This document shows, one piece after another, positions 51,251 through 61,061 of a stretch of 64,000 nucleotides of DNA. A program made the position numbers and the translations under genes. Source of the stretch: Bradyrhizobium jicamae (GTDB lineage: Bacteria; Pseudomonadota; Alphaproteobacteria; Rhizobiales; Xanthobacteraceae). Below the pieces are notes generated by a model that worked only from the letters and a program-made list of their open reading frames with translations, searched no databases and was not told the DNA's origin. The stretch lies in contig NZ_JAFCJX010000026.1 of the NCBI RefSeq assembly GCF_018130695.1, positions 1 to 64,000 of the forward strand. Reading direction: 5' to 3'. Each line of letters begins with the position of its first letter. The first letter of the stretch is position 1.

Positions 51251-52339
51251 CTATCGGGGTGCGTTGGTGTTGACGCGTGGTAGAACCTGCTCGGCCATGA
51301 GGATCATTGACTGACGGCCGAGTTCGCGATCCTTCCAGTCCTTGCCGGCATAGAGCAGTGTGCCGAAGGTGCCAACCTCATCCTGAAAGGCGAGCAGTTG
51401 GTCGGCCACACTGTCCGGCGTCCCATGAATGATCAATCTGTCGCAGACTGATTCCAGGGTGACGTCGTCATCAGGCTGGTCACGCCGGGTCTTGAACAAT
51501 TCGAGACGCCCACTGCGTTTCAGCTTCGTGAACAGCTGATGATAGTAGTAAACGTAAGGACCATTCGGATCGGTCGCATAGGCTTTGGCGGTGGCCGCGT
51601 CTTTTGCGACAAAGACGCTCTTCGCGACACGCCAATTGGCTGTTTCGACGGCGCGGCTGGCCCGTTCGCAACCCTCAACATATTTGGGCCAATGGCTCTT
51701 TACCCAGGCTGGCATCAGGAAGTTGGCGGAGATCGGATCCCAGCCGCGCGCGGCAGCTTCCGTGACGCCTTTTGAAAAGGGGGCGACGGCCGTCACGACG
51801 ATAGGCGGGTGCGGCTTCTGCAGCGGCTGCGCGATGAACCCCTGGCCGATGTCCTCGATCAGCGTCCTGCTGACCGAGATGTTCCAGTACTTGCCCTGCA
51901 GATCGTAGGGTGGTCCGCTCGCCCAGATCGCAAGCACCTGGTTGATCGCCTCGAGGAACATCGCATTGCGATCGGCGTCGAGATTGCCGAACACTTCCGC
52001 ATCGGAGAGCAAGCCGCCGGGGCTGATGCCGAGAATGAAGCGTCCGTCCAGCATGTGATCGAGCATCGCAACCGAAGCGGCGACGGCCGCAGGATGCGTG
52101 TTCGGCATGTTGATCGTGCCGGTGCCCAGTCTGAGCTGTTTGGTCGCGGCGGCGAGCCAGGCAATGAAAGCGATGCAGGACGTGATGTTCTCGGCGCGGT
52201 CGGTGACGTGCTCGCCGACATAGGCCTCGGTGAAGCCCAGTTCGTCCGCGAGCAGGAAGGCTTCCCGATCCTCGCGGAGTGATTGCCGCCAATCCTTCCC
52301 GATGGGATGGATGGGCATCGTAAAGAACCCTAGCTTCAT
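51251..52339 (-). CDS. Luciferase-like (LLM) flavin-dependent monooxygenase
   Basis: This 362-residue protein has the LLM TIM-barrel pattern: MKLGFFTMPIHPIGKDW, ELGFTEAYVGEHVTDRAEN, LRLGTGTINMPNTHPAAVAASVAMLDH (landmarks), GRFILGISPGGL, and PPIVVTAVAPFSKGVTEAAARGWDPIS. It probably oxidises the substrate with reduced FMN; the flavin reductase at 49107 could supply it. ATG 52339 is used because the upstream extension looks random. Confidence 0.85.
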   Translation of the reverse strand: MKLGFFTMPIHPIGKDWRQSLREDREAFLLADELGFTEAYVGEHVTDRAENITSCIAFIAWLAAATKQLRLGTGTINMPNTHPAAVAASVAMLDHMLDGRFILGISPGGLLSDAEVFGNLDADRNAMFLEAINQVLAIWASGPPYDLQGKYWNISVSRTLIEDIGQGFIAQPLQKPHPPIVVTAVAPFSKGVTEAAARGWDPISANFLMPAWVKSHWPKYVEGCERASRAVETANWRVAKSVFVAKDAATAKAYATDPNGPYVYYYHQLFTKLKRSGRLELFKTRRDQPDDDVTLESVCDRLIIHGTPDSVADQLLAFQDEVGTFGTLLYAGKDWKDRELGRQSMILMAEQVLPRVNTNAPR

Positions 52340-52443
52340 GGCCTCGCTGCTCCCGGTCGGCAGGCCTCTTGTTGGCGGGAACGTGCGTGGTTCGCGCCGC
52401 GTTGACAAGCCCAATTGACGAAATAATCACTCGATAAACAAGC

Positions 52444-52472
52444 TTGACCTTTAAAAAGGACCGCCGTCTAAT
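52444..52472 (+). promoter_or_regulatory. Sigma70-like promoter for molybdenum hydroxylase operon
   Basis: TTGACC (52444-52449), 17-bp spacer, TCTAAT (52467-52472), in the divergent gap between the LLM gene and the hydroxylase genes. GGGAGG sits 10 nt before ATG 52514. Confidence 0.6.
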
Positions 52473-52513
52473 CCTGAAAAATACGACATCCGACCCGGGA
52501 GGTCTCGCTCTCC

Positions 52514-53395
52514 ATGAAAGCCGCGGCTTTCGCCTATGCCCGTGCGACCAGCGTGGCGAATGCGCTGGAGCTGCTCGCCGCACACGGCGACAGGGCCAAG
52601 GTGCTGTCGGGCGGGCAGAGTCTGATGCCGGCGATGAATCTTCGGCTTGTCACGCCCGAACTGATCGTCGATATCGGCGCGCTTTCCGAACTCCGTGGTA
52701 TCAGCGTCGAGGGCAAACTCCTTGTTGTCGGCGGATTGACACGTCATGTCGACCTGGAGCGATCGGCCGATATCGCCAAGCATGCTCCGCTGCTGTCCGA
52801 AGCGATTGCCCACGTCGCTCATCCCGCCATTCGCAATCGCGGTACCATCGGCGGTAGCCTCGCTCATGCTGATCCCGCCTCGGAATTGCCAGCCTGCATG
52901 CTCGCGCTTGGCGCGACAATTGTCGTGCGCGGAAGTCGCGGCGAACGCAGGGTCGCAGCCCAGGACTTCTTCAAGGGAATCTACGAAACCGTGCTGGCGC
53001 CGGACGAGTTGCTCGTGTCGGTTGAAATCCCGATAGCGCCAGAGGGCTCCTCGCACTTCTTCGAGGAGCTGGCGCGACGGCAAGGCGATTATGCGATTGC
53101 AGGATTGGCGGCACAAGCTGTCGTCCGCAATGACGTATTCGCAGATTTGCAGCTGGCGTTCTTCGCCGTCGGAGATCGGCCTCTGCTCGCTGAATGTGCC
53201 ACCAGATTAATCAATGTGACCGTCACTGCCGACCTGCTGTCCGAAGCAGCAGATGCGCTTGCCCTGCAGCTCGAACCTCAGGAGGATCAACAGGCCTCTC
53301 CCGCCATGCGGCGGCATCTTGCGCGGGTCTTGTTGATGCGCGGCGTCGCGAGCCTTCTCGGTCGGCTGAATTTGAGGAACGGGGCAGGCGAATGA
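52514..53395 (+). CDS. Molybdenum hydroxylase FAD-binding subunit (CoxM type)
   Basis: This 293-residue protein has the FAD-binding signature: AKVLSGGQSLMPAMNLRL (first loop) and HPAIRNRGTIGGSLAHADPASELP (second loop), with a CO-dehydrogenase FAD C-terminal domain. It passes electrons from the iron-sulfur subunit to the acceptor. The three subunits overlap by 4 bp each and form an alpha-beta-gamma enzyme. Confidence 0.9.
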   Translation: MKAAAFAYARATSVANALELLAAHGDRAKVLSGGQSLMPAMNLRLVTPELIVDIGALSELRGISVEGKLLVVGGLTRHVDLERSADIAKHAPLLSEAIAHVAHPAIRNRGTIGGSLAHADPASELPACMLALGATIVVRGSRGERRVAAQDFFKGIYETVLAPDELLVSVEIPIAPEGSSHFFEELARRQGDYAIAGLAAQAVVRNDVFADLQLAFFAVGDRPLLAECATRLINVTVTADLLSEAADALALQLEPQEDQQASPAMRRHLARVLLMRGVASLLGRLNLRNGAGE

Positions 53396-53877
53396 CCGGT
53401 CCGATCGCGCTCTCGCTGGGTGTGAACGGAGAGCGCGTCGACGCCCATGTCCTGCCGCGTCTCAATCTTGCGGATTTTCTTCGAGAGCATCTGAAGCTCA
53501 CGGGAACGCATGTCGGCTGCGAGCATGGTGTTTGTGGCGCGTGCACCGTCCGCGTCGATGGCGAGATCGTGCGCAGTTGTCTGATGTTGGCTGTGCAAGC
53601 ACAGGGGGCTTCGGTCGAGACCATCGAGGGAATTTCAGACAGCGGAGAGATCGCCGATCTCCAGGCCGCCTTTCGTGCGCGGAATGCGCTGCAATGCGGC
53701 TATTGCACGCCCGGGATGCTGATTACGGCGCAAGATTTGCTGACGCATTCGCCACATCCTGATCGCGACGCGATCCGTGAGCACCTTTCCGGCAACTACT
53801 GCCGGTGCACCGGTTATCAGGCCATCGTTGACGCCGTGGAGTCTACGGCGAAAGCGCGTTCGGAGCGCTCGGCATGA
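53392..53877 (+). CDS. Molybdenum hydroxylase [2Fe-2S] subunit (CoxS type)
   Basis: This 161-residue protein has both clusters: GCEHGVCGACTVRVDG plus a later Cys (plant-type cluster) and CGYCTPGM...CRCTGYQ (C-terminal cluster). It links the molybdenum site to FAD. Starts in the overlap ATGA with the preceding gene. Confidence 0.93.
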   Translation: MTGPIALSLGVNGERVDAHVLPRLNLADFLREHLKLTGTHVGCEHGVCGACTVRVDGEIVRSCLMLAVQAQGASVETIEGISDSGEIADLQAAFRARNALQCGYCTPGMLITAQDLLTHSPHPDRDAIREHLSGNYCRCTGYQAIVDAVESTAKARSERSA

Positions 53878-56267
53878 CCAGCGTCAGCGCAAATCCAGAC
53901 GCGCTCTCGGTGCTCGATCGCCCGAATTCCTACATTGGCAAGACCGTGCCGCGCCCCAATCTCGACCGGCTGCTGCAGGGACGCGGTTCCTATGTCAGCG
54001 ACATGGAACTGCCGCGGATGGCGCATGCCGTGTTTCTGCGATCTCCTCACGCGCATGCAAAAATCGTCCGGATTGACGCTGCCGCAGCGAGGCGGATGCC
54101 GGGCGTGATCGCTGTCGTAACGGGCCGCGAGCTTGCGGCCGTGATGACTCCCTGGGTCGGCGTGCTCTCGCACCTGAAGGGCCTGAAGTCGGCGCCGCAA
54201 CATGCGATCGCGGTCGACCGGGTGTGTTGGCAGGGCGAGGCGGTCGCGGCGGTCGTTGCGACGAGCCGCGCTGGCGCCGAGGATGCCGCGGAGCATATTC
54301 AAGTCGACTACGAGGACCTCGACGCGGTCACGGATATGTCGACGGCGCTCGATCCCGGGATGCCGGTCATTCACCCTTCGCTCGGGGACAATCTGGCCTT
54401 TGAACGCATCCATAATGCGGGCGATGTGGACCGGGCCTTCGCGGAGGCGGATGCTGTCGTCGAAACGGAATTCGTGTTCGGTCGTCACACCGGCGTGACG
54501 CTGGAGCCTCGAGCCGTCGTAGCCGACTGGAATGTCGCCGAGGCCCGGCTCACGATCTACCAGGGCACGCAAGCGCCGCACATGGTGCAGAACATTGCTG
54601 CACTGCATCTTGGGCTGAAGGAGGCGCAAGTTCGGGTCGTCTGCAAGGACGTCGGTGGTTCCTTCGGGATCAAGGTGCACATCTATGCCGACGAAATGGC
54701 GACGTATGCGCTGTCGAAGTTGTTGCGTCGCCCGATCAAGTTCGTGGCCGACCGTATCGAGAGCTTCAACACCGATATTCACGCCCGTGACCACCGCTGC
54801 AAGGGCAAGATCGGCATCAAGCTGGACGGGGCCATCACCGCCTTTGAGATTGACGATCTCACCGGCATCGGTCCCTATTCAATGTATCCGCGCACCAGCG
54901 CGATCGAGGCCAATCAAGTCGTCAACCTTGTCGGCGGGCCCTACGTCACGACCGACTACCGCGCGCGCGCCAGGGTCGTGTTCCAGAACAAGAACGTGAT
55001 GTGCCAGTACCGCGCTGTCGGTCATCCCATTGCATGTTCGGTGACAGAGGGGCTGGTTGATCTCGCTGCCGCGAAGATCGGGATGGATCCAATCGAGATC
55101 CGGCGGCGGAATCTGATTGCCGATAACGCCTATCCCTGCGCCTCTCCAACCGGGCTCAGATTCGAGCAATTGTCGCATCATGCCTCGCTGTCAAAGCTGC
55201 TTGCGATGATGGACTACGATGGGCTCCGTGCCGAACAGGCCCGGCTACGAACCCGCAACGTCCACCGGGGCATCGGCATTGCCAGTTTCATCGAGGTAAC
55301 CAACCCGAGCGCCGCCTTCTATGGAGTTGGTGGCGCCAAAATCTCCTCTCAGGACGGGGTTGCAGTGCGGCTGGACGCTCAGGGTTCTGTGATCTGCCAG
55401 ACCAGCATCACCGAACAGGGGCAGGGGTCCGAATCTCTCACCGCCCAGATCGTCGGCAGCGTCCTCGGGGTCTCGATGGAGCGTGTGCGGGTGATCCTGG
55501 GCGACACCGACAACACGCCCTATGGCGGCGGCACATGGGCGTCCCGCGGCGCGGGCATCGGGGGGGAGGCCGCGCTGCAGGCCGCAAAGGTTCTCCGCAA
55601 GAACATTCTGGATGTGGCCGCCGCCATCCTGCAGTCGGCGCCGGCTGAGCTCGATATCGTCGACAACAACGTCGTCAATGTCAGCGACGGTGCGCCGCGG
55701 ATTGAATTGAACGAACTGGCGCGCATTGTGTATTTCCGGCCGGACACATTGCCGCCCGGCATCCAGCCCGAGCTGATGGCGACACGGCATTTCGTCGCGC
55801 GTGAGTATCCATTCGCTTTCACGAATGGCATTCAGGCCTCATGGCTGGAGGTTGACACCGACACCGGCTTCGTCAAGCTGCTTAGGCATTGGGTGGTCGA
55901 GGATTGCGGCACCATCATCAACCCGCAGCTGGTCGACGAGCAGATTCGGGGCGGAGTGGTGCAGGGGCTGGGCGCGGCGCTGTTCGAGAAGTGCATCTAT
56001 GATGAGCGCGGCCAACTCACCAACGCCAACATGGCCGACTACCTGGTGCCGATGTCCGGCGAGATGCCCGATATCGATGTCGGCCACGTGATTTCGCCGA
56101 TGCTGGAATCGGAGCTGGGAGCCAAGGGGGCTGGCGAAGCCGGCACGGCCGGAGCCGCGGCCGCGGTCGCCAACGCGGTCAACGACGCACTTAGACCATT
56201 TGGTACAACAATTACCGAGATTCCGCTGACGCCGCAGGTTATCCTGACGGCCTTGGGGCGGATCTGA
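53874..56267 (+). CDS. Molybdenum hydroxylase large subunit (CoxL/xanthine dehydrogenase type)
   Basis: This 797-residue protein carries the molybdopterin-binding features: GRGSYVSDMELP, DVGGSFGIKVHIYADE, a QYRAVGHP region in place of the AYRxxGR loop, TEQGQGSESLTAQIVGSVLG, YGGGTWASRGAGIGGEAAL, and GAKGAGEAGTAGAAAAVANAV with the catalytic Glu of GEAG. It lacks the CSFR active loop of true CO dehydrogenase, so hydroxylation of an aromatic or N-heterocycle is likely. Confidence 0.9.
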   Translation: MTSVSANPDALSVLDRPNSYIGKTVPRPNLDRLLQGRGSYVSDMELPRMAHAVFLRSPHAHAKIVRIDAAAARRMPGVIAVVTGRELAAVMTPWVGVLSHLKGLKSAPQHAIAVDRVCWQGEAVAAVVATSRAGAEDAAEHIQVDYEDLDAVTDMSTALDPGMPVIHPSLGDNLAFERIHNAGDVDRAFAEADAVVETEFVFGRHTGVTLEPRAVVADWNVAEARLTIYQGTQAPHMVQNIAALHLGLKEAQVRVVCKDVGGSFGIKVHIYADEMATYALSKLLRRPIKFVADRIESFNTDIHARDHRCKGKIGIKLDGAITAFEIDDLTGIGPYSMYPRTSAIEANQVVNLVGGPYVTTDYRARARVVFQNKNVMCQYRAVGHPIACSVTEGLVDLAAAKIGMDPIEIRRRNLIADNAYPCASPTGLRFEQLSHHASLSKLLAMMDYDGLRAEQARLRTRNVHRGIGIASFIEVTNPSAAFYGVGGAKISSQDGVAVRLDAQGSVICQTSITEQGQGSESLTAQIVGSVLGVSMERVRVILGDTDNTPYGGGTWASRGAGIGGEAALQAAKVLRKNILDVAAAILQSAPAELDIVDNNVVNVSDGAPRIELNELARIVYFRPDTLPPGIQPELMATRHFVAREYPFAFTNGIQASWLEVDTDTGFVKLLRHWVVEDCGTIINPQLVDEQIRGGVVQGLGAALFEKCIYDERGQLTNANMADYLVPMSGEMPDIDVGHVISPMLESELGAKGAGEAGTAGAAAAVANAVNDALRPFGTTITEIPLTPQVILTALGRI

Positions 56268-56335
56268 AACGGAGACGCCACCGGCGAAAGCAAACAAAAT
56301 AACGCCAAACAAAAAGTCCTAGGGGAGGAACAGCC

Positions 56336-57622
56336 ATGACGAAGAAGGTGACTGAGGCCGGATCGATATCGCGCCGCCGGCTGCTGACGACAGCGAGCGC
56401 CGGCGCAGCACTCGCCGCTTCGCCACTCGGGATCAATCTGCTGCAGGCGCAAGGCGCCCCGATCAGGATCGGCATGAGCATGCCGCAAACCGGCGGTCTT
56501 GCGGGCGGCGGCAAGCCTTCGTTGCTTGGCATTGAGATCTGGCGGGACGACGTCAACGCCAAGGGCGGTCTGCTCGGCCGCAAGGTCGAACTCGTCGTCT
56601 ATGACGACAAGTCGAGCGCCTCGGAGACGCCGGCGATCTATTCGAAGCTGATCGATGTCGACAAGGTCGATCTGCTGTTTGCGCCCTATGCGACCGTTCC
56701 CACTGCGCCGATCATGCCGCTGGTCAAGCAGCGCGGCCTGCTGTTGATCGGCAACTTCTCGTTCCAGGTCAACAGCAAGGTGGGCCACGACATGTGGTTC
56801 AACAACGCGCCGTGGGGACCGGCGGACAGCTGGGCGGCATCGTTCCTCGACATCGGCCAGAAGGCCGGCGGCAAATCCATGGCGCTTCTGTCGGCTGACC
56901 AGGAATTCGCCCAGAACCTGGCGAAGACGGCAAGGGAGGTTGCCGGAAAGCGCAGCCTGCCGGTCGTGTTCGACCAATCCTATCCACCCAACACCGTCGA
57001 GTTCTCCAGCATCATTCGCGGGCTCAAGGCCACCAAGCCGGATATCGTCTATGTCGCGTCGTATCCGCCGGATTCAGCCGGCATCCTGCGCGCCGTGAAT
57101 GAGATCGGCATCGGCGGCAGCGTCAAGCTGTTCGGCGGCGGCATGGTGGGCCTGCAGTTTGGCTCCGTCATGGAGAGTATGGGTTCGCTGCTCAACGGCG
57201 TCGTCAACTACAATTCGTGGCTGCCGGAAAAGAGCATGTACTTCGACGGAACGAAGGCGTTCTTCGAGAAGTACACGAAGCGGGCCGTTGAGGCCAAAGT
57301 CGATCCGCTCGGCTACTATCTTGCGCCATTCGGCTATGCCAGCGGCCAACTCGTCGAGCAGGCCATCAAGGCGACCAACTCGCTCGATCAAAAAGGCCTT
57401 GCAAAATATCTGCGCGAGAATACGCACCAGACCATTGTCGGTCCGATCGCGTTTTCGCCGGATGGCGAGCGCAAGGAAACCGCAGTGCTGCAGGCTCAGT
57501 TCCGCGGCGTCACGGACAAGAACATCGAGCAGTTCCGAAGTTCGGGCAAGCAGGTGATCCTGTTCCCGGATAATCTGAAGTCAGGCGAACTGGTCGCTCC
57601 GTTTGAGGCTGCCAGGACGTAG
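56336..57622 (+). CDS. ABC transporter substrate-binding protein (Leu/Ile/Val type)
   Basis: This 428-residue protein has a Tat-like signal (SRRRLLTTASAGAALAASPLG) and a periplasmic binding fold: IRIGMSMPQTGGLAGGGKPSL, WRDDVNAKGGLLGRKVELVVYDD, and FSSIIRGLKATKPDIVYVASYPPDSAG (landmarks). AGGGGAGGA precedes ATG 56336. Position after the hydroxylase suggests it binds the pathway substrate rather than an amino acid. Confidence 0.9.
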   Translation: MTKKVTEAGSISRRRLLTTASAGAALAASPLGINLLQAQGAPIRIGMSMPQTGGLAGGGKPSLLGIEIWRDDVNAKGGLLGRKVELVVYDDKSSASETPAIYSKLIDVDKVDLLFAPYATVPTAPIMPLVKQRGLLLIGNFSFQVNSKVGHDMWFNNAPWGPADSWAASFLDIGQKAGGKSMALLSADQEFAQNLAKTAREVAGKRSLPVVFDQSYPPNTVEFSSIIRGLKATKPDIVYVASYPPDSAGILRAVNEIGIGGSVKLFGGGMVGLQFGSVMESMGSLLNGVVNYNSWLPEKSMYFDGTKAFFEKYTKRAVEAKVDPLGYYLAPFGYASGQLVEQAIKATNSLDQKGLAKYLRENTHQTIVGPIAFSPDGERKETAVLQAQFRGVTDKNIEQFRSSGKQVILFPDNLKSGELVAPFEAART

Positions 57623-57744
57623 GCAGAAGGCGGTGCGATGGCTCGGGACCACGGCGAGTGGTCTCGGGCAGGAGTTGGGTGCCTGACGATGCGCTGATCG
57701 GGGAAGCGGCTCAAGCCGGCTCAAGGGGGCCTCAATTGTTTTCA

Positions 57745-58617
57745 ATGGACTTGCTGCTGGATGCGGTGGTGACCGGGGTGCTGCTCGGCTGCTTCTACGG
57801 CGCAGTGAGCCTCGGATTGTCCGTCTCGTTCGGCTTGCTTGACGTCCCGCACGTTGCGCACCCGGCCTTTCTGGTGCTGGCGTCGTATGGGGTGTTCATC
57901 ATCAACGAGCAATATGGAATCGATCCGCTGATCGCAGGCCTCCTGATTACGCCGCTGTTCTTCGTGTTTGGCCTGATCGCATATCGTCTGTACTACGAGA
58001 CGTTCGAAAAGCGCGGCAGCGACGCCGGCGTCCGCGGTATTGCGTTTTTCTTCGGCGTCGCCTTCATCATCGAAGTTCTGATCATTATCCAGTTCGGCGT
58101 CGATCAGCGCGCGGTCACTGCCGATTATATCGGCAAGTCGTGGCGCATCGCCGATACGCGGATTCCTTACCGAATGCTGGTCGCCTTCGCGGTCGCCGCG
58201 GCATTGACCATCGTGTTGACATTGTACCTGTCGCGGACGTTCATGGGACGTGCGATCCGTGCCGTTGCGCAGGACCAGGAAGCGCTGCGGCTGATGGGGG
58301 CAAATCCCATCAGGGTGAAGCAATGGGCGTTCGGCATTGCCACCGCCGTGCTCGGTATCGCCGGCGCCCTGCTCATCATCGTCGCACCCGTCGATCCCAC
58401 ACTTGATCGCGCCTATATCGGACGGACATTCTGCGTCGTTGTCATGGCCGGGCTCGGCAGCATGAGCGGCACGCTTGTCGCAGCCATCATTCTCGGTGTC
58501 GCCGAGACGATCGTCACGACCATGGTCGGCGCGTCCTGGGCGCCCGCGATTTCCTTTGCGATGCTGCTCGGCGTGCTTGCCGTGCGGCCGCAGGGCTTGT
58601 TCGGCAGACGATCATGA
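57745..58617 (+). CDS. Branched-chain-type ABC permease 1 (LivH-like)
   Basis: This 290-residue inner-membrane protein has eight or so helices (GVLLGCFYGAVSLGLSVSFGLLDVPHVAHPAF is the LivH-type opening). The loop FMGRAIRAVAQDQEALRLMGANP is the ATPase-contact region. ATG 57745 replaces the longer frame from 57658. Confidence 0.9.
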   Translation: MDLLLDAVVTGVLLGCFYGAVSLGLSVSFGLLDVPHVAHPAFLVLASYGVFIINEQYGIDPLIAGLLITPLFFVFGLIAYRLYYETFEKRGSDAGVRGIAFFFGVAFIIEVLIIIQFGVDQRAVTADYIGKSWRIADTRIPYRMLVAFAVAAALTIVLTLYLSRTFMGRAIRAVAQDQEALRLMGANPIRVKQWAFGIATAVLGIAGALLIIVAPVDPTLDRAYIGRTFCVVVMAGLGSMSGTLVAAIILGVAETIVTTMVGASWAPAISFAMLLGVLAVRPQGLFGRRS

Positions 58618-59573
58618 AGCGCAGCGGTGCGGCATTCTGGATCGGAGCGGCCGCCTTTCTTGCCGTCGCCTTCGTCATGACGAAGGTCATTGGCAACCAG
58701 TATCCATTCTTCGCCGGCTACGTCATCCTGCAGTTCATCGCGCTTGCGGTCGCATGGAGTATTCTTGGCGGATACGCAGGCTATGTGAATTTCGGCACCA
58801 GCGCGTTCTATGGCGTCGGCGTCTATGCCTCGGTGTTCCTGGTCAAGGCGTTTGGTGCGCCGCTTCCGGTCCAGATCCTGACGGCAGCGGCGATTGGGGC
58901 GCTGATGGGATTCGCGCTGGGACTGCTGACCTTGCGGATGCAGGGCATCTTCTTCTCGATCGCGACGATTGCGCTGACGATCATTATCGAGACGGTCGTC
59001 ACGAACTGGCGATATGTCGGTGGCGCAGCCGGCATTCAGATCCAGCGGCCGCCCGTCACTGCGCCGTTCGACAATTATGTCCAGCTGCTGTTCTTTATTC
59101 AGGCCGTGCTGGTGGTGCTGGCGGTCGCGATCTCGCGCTACATCCAGAATTCGTGGATCGGCCGCGGCCTGCAGGCGCTCAAGGACGACGAACTGGCCGC
59201 GGAGTGCTCGGGCGTCCCGACGCTGCGGCTGAAGCTGCTCGCATGCGTCATCTCGGGGGCATTGCTGTGTGCGGTCGGTGCCCCGGGGGCGATGTACCTG
59301 CAATATGCGGACCCGTCGTCGGCATTCAATCTCAATTACTCCGTATCGACGCTGGCGATGTCACTGATCGGCGGGACCGCCCATTGGATCGGCCCGGTCA
59401 TCGGCGCGATTGTGCTGAGCACGACGCAGCAATTGCTGACCGTCACGATCTCGTCGGAAGTGAACGTGCTGGTGCTCGGCGTCATGCTCGTGTTGTTCGT
59501 GGTAGGGGCGCCCGAAGGCATCATCGGTCTCGCGCGGCGGATCTTTCACAGGTCTAACGAGGGCAGGGAATGA
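58614..59573 (+). CDS. Branched-chain-type ABC permease 2 (LivM-like)
   Basis: This 319-residue membrane protein has the LivM pattern GGYAGYVNFGTSAFYGVGVYA and the coupling loop SWIGRGLQALKDDELAAECSGVP. Overlaps both neighbours by 4 bp. Confidence 0.9.
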   Translation: MKRSGAAFWIGAAAFLAVAFVMTKVIGNQYPFFAGYVILQFIALAVAWSILGGYAGYVNFGTSAFYGVGVYASVFLVKAFGAPLPVQILTAAAIGALMGFALGLLTLRMQGIFFSIATIALTIIIETVVTNWRYVGGAAGIQIQRPPVTAPFDNYVQLLFFIQAVLVVLAVAISRYIQNSWIGRGLQALKDDELAAECSGVPTLRLKLLACVISGALLCAVGAPGAMYLQYADPSSAFNLNYSVSTLAMSLIGGTAHWIGPVIGAIVLSTTQQLLTVTISSEVNVLVLGVMLVLFVVGAPEGIIGLARRIFHRSNEGRE

Positions 59574-60313
59574 CGATGGCTCCCGAAGCCCCAGCACCTC
59601 TGCTGCGGATCGTCTCGCTGACCAAGCGTTTCGGCGGATTCACAGCGGTCGACAATGTCAGCGTCGACATTCGTCCTGGAGAGCGTTTCGGCCTCATCGG
59701 TCCGAACGGTTCGGGCAAGACCACGCTGATCAATTGCATTTCCGGTGCATTCCGGACGGAGCCCGGCACTGTGCTGTTCCGCGATGAGGACATCACCTCG
59801 CTGCAGCCGCATATGCGCACGCGCCGTGGCATCGCGCGCAGTTTCCAGATCCCGCGACCGTTCCGAAGCATGACGGTCGCCGAAAATCTGATGGTCGCAC
59901 TCGACTTTGCAGCTCATGAACATGTGTCCGTGGCGCAGCGGCGGGACACCATGATGGGGATCCTGACTCAAATGGGCCTCGCGTCGAAGGCCAATGCTGC
60001 GGCCACACAGCTGAGCCAGGTCGAGCTGCGCAAGATGGAACTGGCCCGCGCCATGGCGACGCACCCGAAGCTGCTGATCTCGGACGAAGCCATGGCTGGG
60101 CTGTCCAGCTCCGAGGTCGACGAGGTGCTCGATCTCCTGATGAGTCTGGCCAGCCACGACATCACCATCATCATGATCGAGCACATCATGCAGGCGGTGA
60201 TGCGGTTCTCGGACCGCGTGATGTGTCTCGACGCCGGCAAGATCATCGCGATGGGCACGCCTTCCGAAGTCATGGCCAATCAGCGTGTGCAGGAGGCCTA
60301 TCTTGGCACTTAG
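59570..60313 (+). CDS. Branched-chain-type ABC ATPase 1 (LivG-like)
   Basis: This 247-residue ATPase has Walker A GPNGSGKTT, Q-loop region, and Walker B LLISDEAMAGL. The signature stretch reads LSQVELRKMELARAMA instead of a canonical LSGGQ, a departure also found in some LivG relatives. Couples ATP hydrolysis to import. Confidence 0.88.
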   Translation: MTMAPEAPAPLLRIVSLTKRFGGFTAVDNVSVDIRPGERFGLIGPNGSGKTTLINCISGAFRTEPGTVLFRDEDITSLQPHMRTRRGIARSFQIPRPFRSMTVAENLMVALDFAAHEHVSVAQRRDTMMGILTQMGLASKANAAATQLSQVELRKMELARAMATHPKLLISDEAMAGLSSSEVDEVLDLLMSLASHDITIIMIEHIMQAVMRFSDRVMCLDAGKIIAMGTPSEVMANQRVQEAYLGT

Positions 60314-61040
60314 CCTTGCCATCAACGGTCTTGATGCGGGCTACGGCGCCGTGAAGGCGTTGCGCGGCGTCTCGATGCGCGTGGATGCCGGGGAGACCGT
60401 TGCGCTGCTGGGCACCAATGGCAACGGCAAGAGCACCCTGATGAAGTGCATCGCCGGCCTGGTCAAGCCGCAGAGCGGCAGCTTATCGCTAACGATCGAT
60501 GGAACGGCGCACGAGCTCGCCGGCATGCCGGCCGAGGAGATCGTCGATCTCGGTGTGGCGATGGTGCCCGAGGGGCGACGGTTGTTTCCCAGGCTGACCG
60601 TGCTGGAAAACCTGATGCTCGGCGCCTTCCGCAAGGTGGCCCGACGCAATATCGACCGTAACCTGGCGGTCGCCTTCGAGACGTTTCCGGTCTTGAAGGA
60701 GCGGCAAGGCCAACTCGCTGGAACCATGTCGGGCGGACAGCAGCAGATGCTGGCGATCGCGCGTGCGCTGATGTCGTCACCGCGGTTGCTTTTGGTTGAC
60801 GAGCCATCGGTGGGCCTGTCGCCGCTGCTGGTCTCGCAGACCATTGCCAAGATCGGCGAACTCAACCGGAACCTCGGCTTGACCGTGCTGATGGCAGAGC
60901 AGAACTTCAACCAGACAATCCGGATCGCAAACCGTGGCTACATCATCGTCCACGGCGAAATCGTCGTCGCAGCCGCGTCTGTGGACGAGTTGAAAGGCAA
61001 CGACATCGTCAAGCGGCTCTATCTCGGCGGTACCGCGTGA
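60303..61040 (+). CDS. Branched-chain-type ABC ATPase 2 (LivF-like)
   Basis: This 245-residue ATPase has Walker A GTNGNGKST, signature MSGGQQQMLAIARAL and Walker B LLLVDEPSVGL. TTG 60303 is chosen as start because AGGAGG lies 6 nt upstream (60291-60296) inside the preceding gene; GTG 60285 would precede that site. Confidence 0.9.
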   Translation: MALSLAINGLDAGYGAVKALRGVSMRVDAGETVALLGTNGNGKSTLMKCIAGLVKPQSGSLSLTIDGTAHELAGMPAEEIVDLGVAMVPEGRRLFPRLTVLENLMLGAFRKVARRNIDRNLAVAFETFPVLKERQGQLAGTMSGGQQQMLAIARALMSSPRLLLVDEPSVGLSPLLVSQTIAKIGELNRNLGLTVLMAEQNFNQTIRIANRGYIIVHGEIVVAAASVDELKGNDIVKRLYLGGTA

Positions 61041-61061
61041 AGAGATCAGGCATGTGTCAGG

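Noticed and set aside
58475..59557. 360-codon plus-strand frame and an opposing 296-codon minus frame
   Set aside because: Both overlap the two permease genes, whose hydrophobic segments and coupling loops are unmistakable.
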